From NCBI GenBank assembly GCA_949280095.1, contig CASDHD010000041.1:1-10517 (forward strand): a stretch of 10,517 nt of DNA, given 5' to 3'. A program made the translations under genes and the position numbers. A model generated the notes under the pieces. The model did not search any database. It was not told where the DNA came from and saw nothing but the letters and a program-made list of their open reading frames with translations. Source of the DNA: an uncultured Bacilli bacterium. GTDB lineage: Bacteria; Bacillota_I; Bacilli_A; RF39; UBA660. Of this stretch, positions 6,326 to 10,517 are shown piece by piece. Numbering within the stretch: position 1 is the stretch's first letter; each line of letters opens with the position of its first letter.

Positions 6326-6874
6326 ATGAAAAAAAGAATAATGATTGATATGGATGATGTAATTACGGATGGTACTTTTCGCAAACAAATAGAAGCGTAT
6401 ATAGGAGAAGAAATTGATACAGATAAGACTGGATACTATTTGCAAAATGCTCTTGGAGATAGAAAAGAAGAATTTTTTAGAAAAGGACCTCTTAATATGT
6501 ACGAAGATGCTCCTCTAAAAGAAGATGCTTATCAAGTAATAGAAAAGTTAAATGAGGTGTATGAATTATATATCGTAACAAGTTATACAATACCTGATGC
6601 CCATTATCAAGAAGGAAATCATTTGAAGTATAAAATGGAATACTTACAAAAACACTTGCCATTTCTAAAAAGTGAACAAATTATCTATATCAATGATAAA
6701 TCGCTTATTGAGTTTGATATACGTATTGATGACTCTATCCGTCATCTTACAAAGGGAAATACTTTATTGTTGTTCGATGCTTATAGTAATCAAAACATTA
6801 CTAAAGAAGAATTGGATGCGAAAAACATTAAAAGAGTAATGAATTGGCAAGAAATTGCAGAAATCTTATTATAA
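6326..6874 (+). CDS. HAD-type 5'(3')-deoxyribonucleotidase-like phosphatase (NT5C family)
   Basis: A 182-residue HAD-superfamily protein of the cytosolic 5'-nucleotidase type C family (PF06941). The nucleophile motif is DMDDV (8-12: Asp8 nucleophile, Asp10 acid/base), motif II is IVTSYT (83-88), the motif III lysine is in INDKS (Lys125) and motif IV is the IDDS acidic pair (Asp135, Asp136), followed by LLLFDAYSNQ (147-156). All catalytic positions are kept, so it should dephosphorylate nucleoside monophosphates or a similar small phosphoester in the cytoplasm; the exact substrate is not known. The start is set by GAGGT (6315-6319), 6 nt upstream. It follows the ATPase by 26 nt and precedes the RluB gene by 17 nt with no terminator between, so the three may share a transcript. 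Confidence 0.88.
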   Translation: MKKRIMIDMDDVITDGTFRKQIEAYIGEEIDTDKTGYYLQNALGDRKEEFFRKGPLNMYEDAPLKEDAYQVIEKLNEVYELYIVTSYTIPDAHYQEGNHLKYKMEYLQKHLPFLKSEQIIYINDKSLIEFDIRIDDSIRHLTKGNTLLLFDAYSNQNITKEELDAKNIKRVMNWQEIAEILL

Positions 6875-6891
6875 AGAAAAAGGAGAAGAAG

Positions 6892-7599
6892 ATGGAACGA
6901 TTACAAAAAGTTATTGCAAATAGTGGCTATACATCTAGAAGAAAAGCGGAGGAATTAATTAGTTTAGGAAAGGTTAAAGTAAATGGAAGTATTGTACGTG
7001 AACTTGGAACTAAGGTGAATGAGGAAGACATTATCGAAGTAGAGGGAAAAGTTTTAGAAAAAAATGAAAAAAAAGTCTATTATATGCTTAATAAACCTCG
7101 TGGGGTGATTAGTAGCGTTACAGATGAATTAAAACGTAAAACAGTTGTATCTTTGATTGATACTAATCTGCGTATTTATCCAATTGGAAGGCTTGATTAT
7201 GATACAACGGGGTTACTACTTCTTACAAATGATGGATGTCTTGCTAATCTTCTTATGCATCCAAAAAATGAGATTGAAAAAAAATATATTGCAAAAATTG
7301 AAGGTGTTCTTTCGCCCAGTGAATTTTATGGTTTAAAAAAAGGCATTGTGATAGAAGGAAGAAAAGTTATTCCAACTTATTTAAAAGTAAGAAAAGAGAC
7401 AGAAAATAACTCAATTGTAGAAATTAGTATCATTGAAGGACGAAATCATATTGTAAAGAAAATATTTGAAAGTTTAGGACATCCTGTTTTAAAGTTAAAA
7501 AGAGAGAGTTATGCGTTTTTGTCTTTAGGAAACTTAAAATCTGGAGAATATCGAGAACTTTCTTTAAAAGAAGTAAAAAAATTATATAGTTTGAAATAA
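6892..7599 (+). CDS. rluB: RluB/RsuA-family pseudouridine synthase with S4 domain
   Basis: A 235-residue protein with an N-terminal S4 RNA-binding domain (about 1-58: RLQKVIANSGYTSRRKAEELI ... GKVKVNG) and an RsuA/RluB/RluE-type catalytic domain. The linker YYMLNKPRGV (63-72) leads to the catalytic GRLDYDTTGLLLLTNDG (99-115) with Asp102, and GRNHIVKKIFESLGHPV (183-199) closes the site. Length and motifs fit the Bacillota 23S rRNA pseudouridine-2605 synthase; the symbol is by family, as RsuA-type specificity cannot be excluded. The start at 6892 has AAGGAG (6880-6885) close upstream; codons upstream in frame overlap the previous gene and are not used. A convergent terminator shared with the XRE gene follows. 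Confidence 0.92.
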   Translation: MERLQKVIANSGYTSRRKAEELISLGKVKVNGSIVRELGTKVNEEDIIEVEGKVLEKNEKKVYYMLNKPRGVISSVTDELKRKTVVSLIDTNLRIYPIGRLDYDTTGLLLLTNDGCLANLLMHPKNEIEKKYIAKIEGVLSPSEFYGLKKGIVIEGRKVIPTYLKVRKETENNSIVEISIIEGRNHIVKKIFESLGHPVLKLKRESYAFLSLGNLKSGEYRELSLKEVKKLYSLK

Positions 7600-7626
7600 G
7601 AGAGAAGATAGCTTTAATCTTCTTTT
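7600..7626. terminator. Terminator between convergent rluB and XRE genes
   Basis: AGAAGAT (7603-7609) pairs with ATCTTCT (7617-7623), a 7-bp stem that wobble pairs can lengthen, with a 7-nt loop and TTTTATTATA after it on the plus strand. The XRE stop (TAA, complement of 7614-7616) sits in the loop, so the two genes share this short space. On the minus strand the downstream run is less T-rich, so it works better for rluB. Confidence 0.6.
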
Positions 7627-7844
7627 ATTATACTTTTTGTATAGGGTACACGATTATCAGTTCTATAAAGTAGATAATCTATACTTGTGTCATAAAAATC
7701 GGCAAGTTTTTTTATAATGTCTAGAGGAATATTTATTTTTTCTAATTCATATTTACTATAATTTGATTGATCCATTTTTAAATAGTTGGCGATTTCTTTT
7801 TGTGTTAAATCTTTATCTTCTCTTATTTCTTTTAGTCTATTCAT
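7614..7844 (-). CDS. XRE-family transcriptional regulator (single HTH)
   Basis: A 76-residue protein made almost entirely of a Cro/C1-type helix-turn-helix: RLKEIREDKDLTQKEIANYL, then MDQSNYSKYELEKINIPLDI, then KLADFYDTSIDYLL. The turn and recognition helix lie around residues 14-34. The 10-residue tail carries no sensor or dimerisation domain, so it is a minimal repressor like those of phages and toxin-antitoxin loci. It is the only minus-strand gene in this half of the window and is divergent from the surface-protein gene. Translation would start from GGTG (complement of 7850-7853), 5 nt before the ATG. The shared control region contains repeated sites that probably bind it, so autorepression and control of the divergent gene are plausible (inference). 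Confidence 0.9.
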   Translation of the reverse strand: MNRLKEIREDKDLTQKEIANYLKMDQSNYSKYELEKINIPLDIIKKLADFYDTSIDYLLYRTDNRVPYTKSIIKED

Positions 7845-7873
7845 TTTATCACCATTTTTATTTTATAGTAGTT

Positions 7874-7911
7874 ATATTTTACCTATTGTTTTTTAGGCAT
7901 ATTTTACCTAT
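7874..7911. promoter_or_regulatory. Paired 13-bp direct repeats, putative XRE operators
   Basis: ATATTTTACCTAT occurs at 7874-7886 and again at 7899-7911, two copies 25 bp apart. The second copy also makes an imperfect dyad with TAGG at 7895-7898 (TAGG-N9-CCTA). The second copy lies in the spacer and start of the -10 of the plus-strand promoter; the first contains a TAAAAT (minus strand, 7876-7881) that could be the -10 of the XRE gene. This is the arrangement expected for a repressor that controls both divergent genes. Binding is inferred. Confidence 0.6.
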
Positions 7912-7914
7912 AAT
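7886..7914 (+). promoter_or_regulatory. Promoter of the single-pass surface protein gene
   Basis: TTGTTT (7886-7891) and TATAAT (7909-7914) are exactly 17 bp apart. The leader to the start codon is about 38 nt and contains a dyad at 7919. The repeats described separately overlap both ends of this promoter. Confidence 0.65.
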
Positions 7915-7918
7915 AATT

Positions 7919-7937
7919 ATATGTAAGTAATACATAT
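7919..7937. promoter_or_regulatory. 7-bp inverted repeat at the transcript start
   Basis: ATATGTA (7919-7925) and its exact complement TACATAT (7931-7937) are separated by AGTAA. Centred about 16 bp after the -10, this dyad is a second candidate binding site different in sequence from the 13-bp repeats. It could also be a weak hairpin in the leader. Confidence 0.4.
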
Positions 7938-7959
7938 TCAATAGAAAGTGGACTAAGTG

Positions 7960-9087
7960 ATGAAATTAGAAAGATTCAAGAAAAATGATAAGCAAAAGAA
8001 GATAATAATTGGTGCAATAGTAGGACTAATAGTATTAGTTGGAGGAATAACCCTCTATAGAACATTTGCCCTTTATGAAGAAAAGAAAGAGTTCAATGTA
8101 TTAAAAGGAAGAATTCCTGATTTTACGAAAAAAGTGTTAACTTTAGCAGAAGCAATAACAAGTTGTAATAAAGATGCAGCTACGTGTTTATTAGAAAATA
8201 GTGAATTGGAACCTAATGAACTAGCATATGACGATACAGTTGATAATAATCTAAGATATATCGGAGCAAACCCAAATAATTACGTAAATTTCAATGGAGA
8301 ACTATGGAGAATTATAGGGGTCATGAATAATATAGAAGATAGTGAAGGAAATAAAGGAAGTCATATTAAAATCATAAGAAATGAATCAATTGGTATTTAT
8401 TCATGGGATAACAAACCAAGTGGAACAGGTTCATCCACAAGTGAATATGGAAGTAATGATTGGACAGATAGTACATTAATGAAAGTCTTAAATAGTGGTG
8501 CCTACTGGAATCGAACAAGTGGTAATTGTCCGTATGATCCTGATGCTCCAACTTCTGGTAAAACTATAGCATGCGATTTTAGTAACACAGGACTAACAAA
8601 TGAAGCAAAAAACATGATAGAAAGTGTCGTATGGAATTTAGGAAGCTACAATACACGTGAAGAAGTTCTTGCCTCTCAGTATTATACATATGAAAGAGGA
8701 ACTATAGTATATAATGGACATCCAACAACATGGATAGGAAAAGTAGGATTGATGTATCCAAGTGATTACGGATACGCAACAAATGGAGGGTCTACAACAG
8801 ATAGAAATACATGTTTAAATACTAGTCTTCTTAAGTGGAATGCCAAAGTAATAGATTGTAGAGGAAATGACTGGCTGTTTGATGCAAGTTTTCATCAATG
8901 GGTTCTTACACCACTTTCTTTTCAGTCAGATCTTGTACATACTATGTTTTCAAATGGTATAGTTGAGTATCACGCCGCAAATGTTATTTCTTTGATTCGT
9001 CCTACTTTATATTTATCAACTAATGTAGAAATTACAGATGGAAATGGAAGTCAAGAAAATCCATATCAGTTAAAACTTGGAAGTTAA
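7960..9087 (+). CDS. Membrane-anchored extracellular protein with six cysteines (lectin-like C-terminal fold suspected)
   Basis: A 375-residue protein with a basic N-terminus, one membrane helix (about 15-36, IIIGAIVGLIVLVGGITLY) and no signal cleavage motif, so most of it should be outside the cell. The ectodomain has six cysteines at 69, 76, 190, 205, 285 and 300, spaced like three disulfides. Recognisable blocks are NYVNFNGELWRIIGV (107-121), SNDWTDSTLMKVLN (165-178), YWN (182-184), GLMYPSDYGYATNGG (263-277) and a C-terminal WLFDAS...QWVLTP...IRPTLYLS run (305-353). Similar proteins are frequent in gut Bacillota; the WRIIG and RPxLYL blocks suggest a DUF6273/C-type-lectin-like fold, but I cannot prove it. 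The ATG at 7960 is used; the GTG at 7957 would add one residue. The SD is weak (AGAAAGTGGA). Role unknown: adhesion or ligand binding is a guess. Confidence 0.85.
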   Translation: MKLERFKKNDKQKKIIIGAIVGLIVLVGGITLYRTFALYEEKKEFNVLKGRIPDFTKKVLTLAEAITSCNKDAATCLLENSELEPNELAYDDTVDNNLRYIGANPNNYVNFNGELWRIIGVMNNIEDSEGNKGSHIKIIRNESIGIYSWDNKPSGTGSSTSEYGSNDWTDSTLMKVLNSGAYWNRTSGNCPYDPDAPTSGKTIACDFSNTGLTNEAKNMIESVVWNLGSYNTREEVLASQYYTYERGTIVYNGHPTTWIGKVGLMYPSDYGYATNGGSTTDRNTCLNTSLLKWNAKVIDCRGNDWLFDASFHQWVLTPLSFQSDLVHTMFSNGIVEYHAANVISLIRPTLYLSTNVEITDGNGSQENPYQLKLGS

Positions 9088-9115
9088 TATTAACAATTAA
9101 CATTTATGCAAAAAA

Positions 9116-9139
9116 AAGGCACCATTTGGTGTTTTAATT
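9116..9139. terminator. Bidirectional terminator between convergent genes
   Basis: AAGGCACC (9116-9123) pairs with GGTGTTTT (9128-9135) around an ATTT loop, with an A run before and T-rich sequence after. On the plus strand TTTTAATTTT follows the stem; on the minus strand CCTTTTTTT follows the CACC/GGTG core. It ends both the surface-protein and ferredoxin transcripts, and the ferredoxin stop codon is at its edge. Confidence 0.78.
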
Positions 9140-9484
9140 TTGTTCTTCTTGATGATGAGGGCATTCGCAACAATCATCACATTCGCATTCTTCATCATCA
9201 CTATTTTCACAAGTTTCACAATCACAATTATCGCAATCACAAACTTCATTGTCTTGTTCGATAGTGCTATTTGTTTGTTCTTCGTTGTTTTCTGTTTCTT
9301 CTTTCATTTCAATAGCACTTGTTGGACAAGATTCTATCGCATTAACTAAGTTTTCACTTTCTAAATTTTCATTTGTGATAGGCGTTGATTTTCCATCATC
9401 ATTAAATTCAAAATGTTCTGGATCAATTGCAACACATGCACCACAACCAATACATCTTTCTTGACTTACATTTATTTTTTTCAT
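9134..9484 (-). CDS. 4Fe-4S ferredoxin with acidic cysteine-rich C-terminal tail
   Basis: A 116-residue cytoplasmic protein. Residues 1-60 form a one-cluster ferredoxin of the Bacillus Fer type: C11-IG-C14-GA-C17 and a remote C53-P54 ligate a [4Fe-4S] cluster for low-potential electron transfer. Residues 61-116 are an unusual extension: a glutamate/asparagine-rich linker and then two cysteine clusters (VCDCDNCDCETC, 81-92, and CECDDCCECPHH, 100-111), ten extra cysteines and two histidines amid Asp/Glu. This resembles a metallothionein-like metal-binding tail, but could be low-complexity acidic tail growth. The start at 9484 is set by TAGGAGAT (complement of 9491-9498) about 8 nt upstream; a frame extension of 16 codons further up crosses the promoter and is rejected. 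The gene has its own promoter and a strong terminator. Confidence 0.9.
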   Translation of the reverse strand: MKKINVSQERCIGCGACVAIDPEHFEFNDDGKSTPITNENLESENLVNAIESCPTSAIEMKEETENNEEQTNSTIEQDNEVCDCDNCDCETCENSDDEECECDDCCECPHHQEEQN

Positions 9485-9503
9485 TTTTTCATCTCCTAAA
9501 AAA

Positions 9504-9532
9504 ATTATACGAGTAGAATTCTGAAAAATCAA
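9504..9532 (-). promoter_or_regulatory. Promoter of the ferredoxin gene
   Basis: On the minus strand TTGATT (complement of 9527-9532) and TATAAT (complement of 9504-9509) are 17 bp apart, giving a leader of about 13-15 nt that carries the AGGAG. A near-consensus promoter suggests steady, high expression. Confidence 0.75.
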
Positions 9533-9542
9533 CTAGTACCTA

Positions 9543-9571
9543 TTTCAAAAGTGCAAAATTTATGTTATTAT
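9543..9571 (+). promoter_or_regulatory. Probable promoter of the tail-anchored protein gene
   Basis: TATTAT (9566-9571) preceded by TGt (extended -10), with a poor -35 (TTTCAA, 9543-9548) 17 bp upstream. It is divergent from the ferredoxin promoter, and the two share about 115 bp between start codons. Confidence 0.45.
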
Positions 9572-9598
9572 GTTTTAGAATAGTGTAGGTGAAAAAGC

Positions 9599-10480
9599 AT
9601 GAGTTCTAGAATGGATAAATATAGTAGCGCTAGGCGTAATGATTATGACGACTACGACTACGGATATCAAGAGCCCGTTTCTTATGGCTCTAGGTCGAGA
9701 AAAAACGAAGAATTATATCAAGGTATGACTCGTAGTGAATTAGAAGATATAAATCTTACAAGTAATGCTCATGTAATAGGGGAAAATGAAAAAAATATAG
9801 ACGTCGAAAAAATAAAAGAACTTTTAGAAAAAAACTATGCCCAAGAACCTCGTAAATCTCGTGCTTTAATTAAACAACAACAAGAGGAAGAAGAACCAAC
9901 TGAAATCTACGAGGAAGAAGAAACAAAAGAATACAATATAAATGCAATTATTGAAAAAGCAAAACAAGACAAAGAAATAGATTATGAACGTGAAAGATTA
10001 AAAAAGGTAAGAGATACTCAATATGACATTTTAAGAGGGTTATCTTTAAACGATGAAGAGGAAGAAGAACTAGATTCTAAAGTTACAAGTAATAAAGATG
10101 ATTTAGTTAATTTAATTAATACGATTACGGAAAAAGAATTAACAAGAGAAATGAACCCTTTAGATATTTTAACGGATTTGAAAGGTAGCGACAATACTGT
10201 TGTCTTAGACGGAATTAATGAAGAAATCGAGAAAAAGGAAAAAACAGAGGCAATTGAAAAAAAAGAAACACAACCAGAAGATAAGAAAGAATTTGATAAA
10301 ACATTTTATACCAATTCGGTTAATTTTTCAAAGAGTGATTTTGATGATTTTAATGATTTAAAAGAAGATATGGAGACGAATAAAGTATTAATAAGAGTTT
10401 TATTGATTATTATTACAATTGCTTTTATAGCAGGTATTTTATTCTTTGCAAATCAATTCTTTCATTTAAATTGGTTTTAA
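9599..10480 (+). CDS. Hypothetical acidic protein with C-terminal membrane anchor
   Basis: A 293-residue protein starting MSSRMDKYSSARRNDYDDY. There is no N-terminal signal; the only hydrophobic helix is near the end (about 263-286, VLIRVLLIIITIAFIAGILFF), followed by a short tail, so the bulk should lie in the cytoplasm as a tail-anchored protein. The N-terminal 40 residues are Tyr/Asp/Arg/Ser-rich and look disordered. Residues 90-160 contain glutamate runs (QQQEEEEP, EEEETKE, EEEEELD), predicted coiled or disordered helices, and a second charged Lys/Glu linker is at 207-230. Translation starts from AGGTGA (9587-9592), 6 nt upstream. I do not recognise a domain; its shape recalls cytoplasmic scaffold or division-associated proteins of Bacillota, without proof. 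It is divergent from the ferredoxin gene and followed by a terminator. Confidence 0.85.
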   Translation: MSSRMDKYSSARRNDYDDYDYGYQEPVSYGSRSRKNEELYQGMTRSELEDINLTSNAHVIGENEKNIDVEKIKELLEKNYAQEPRKSRALIKQQQEEEEPTEIYEEEETKEYNINAIIEKAKQDKEIDYERERLKKVRDTQYDILRGLSLNDEEEEELDSKVTSNKDDLVNLINTITEKELTREMNPLDILTDLKGSDNTVVLDGINEEIEKKEKTEAIEKKETQPEDKKEFDKTFYTNSVNFSKSDFDDFNDLKEDMETNKVLIRVLLIIITIAFIAGILFFANQFFHLNWF

Positions 10481-10502
10481 GAAGATTAACTTCTTTTTTT
10501 TA
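10479..10502 (+). terminator. Intrinsic terminator after the tail-anchored protein
   Basis: AAGAAG (10479-10484) and CTTCTT (10490-10495) form a 6-bp stem with an ATTAA loop, followed by an uninterrupted T run into TATA. The stem begins inside the TAA stop codon, so termination is immediate. Confidence 0.72.
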
Positions 10503-10517
10503 TACTTAAATTATATA

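Noticed and set aside
6128..6445. Minus-strand ORF across the ATPase/nucleotidase junction
   Set aside because: It overlaps two genes with intact catalytic motifs and has no start signals or recognisable content.
9083..9094. GTTAATATTAAC palindrome at the end of the surface-protein gene
   Set aside because: It is a short, purely AT-rich palindrome overlapping the stop codon, expected by chance at this base composition.
9140..9464. Plus-strand ORFs opposite the ferredoxin
   Set aside because: They are antisense shadows of a clear ferredoxin, lack SD sites and have composition forced by the cysteine/acidic codons.

Overview
The window is a compact, AT-rich, mostly plus-strand stretch of a low-GC Gram-positive chromosome. 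TGA is used as a stop (for example at the ends of the SDR gene and the acetyltransferase fragments), so the genome does not use the Mycoplasma code. Shine-Dalgarno sequences (AGGAGG, GAGGT) and TTGACA/TATAAT-type promoters look like Bacillota. Gene density, AT-richness and a tryptophan-rich secreted protein with a conserved 'ELWRIIGV' core suggest an uncultured gut Bacilli or Clostridia lineage; that placement is an inference.

Layout. (1) 1-218 is the C-terminal end of a metallo-beta-lactamase-fold (ComEC-tail-like) hydrolase, cut by the window edge. (2) 319-2984 is a tightly packed operon: an SDR/FabG-like oxidoreductase, a 32-residue small ORF joined by ATGA overlaps on both sides, a PLP-dependent methionine gamma-lyase/aluminium-resistance family enzyme, and a GNAT acetyltransferase split by a one-base frameshift. 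(3) 3014-4132 is an unrecognised 372-residue protein with its own promoter and a terminator behind it. (4) 4316-7599 holds two pseudouridine synthases of different families (RluA-type without S4, RluB/RsuA-type with S4) on either side of a DUF4143 ATPase and a HAD-type 5'-nucleotidase. The ATPase has a near-consensus promoter whose -35 box is abutted by a perfect 28-bp palindrome, with an imperfect second copy inside the end of the rluA-like gene. (5) 7614-9087 is a divergent pair: a small XRE repressor on the minus strand and a single-pass, six-cysteine extracellular protein on the plus strand, with 13-bp direct repeats and dyads in the shared control region. (6) 9134-10480 is a second divergent pair: a one-cluster ferredoxin with a long acidic cysteine-rich tail, and a very acidic protein with a C-terminal membrane anchor.

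How the genes work together. The core genes are housekeeping (rRNA modification, nucleotide turnover, electron transfer). The less ordinary parts are the two divergent regulator/surface and ferredoxin/membrane-anchor pairs, the palindrome-controlled ATPase, and the small coupled ORF between SDR and methionine gamma-lyase. No tRNA, rRNA, CRISPR array, transposase or integrase was seen. No gene-free stretch exceeds 300 bases; the longest, 4133-4315, holds a terminator, a promoter and possibly a decayed coding remnant.
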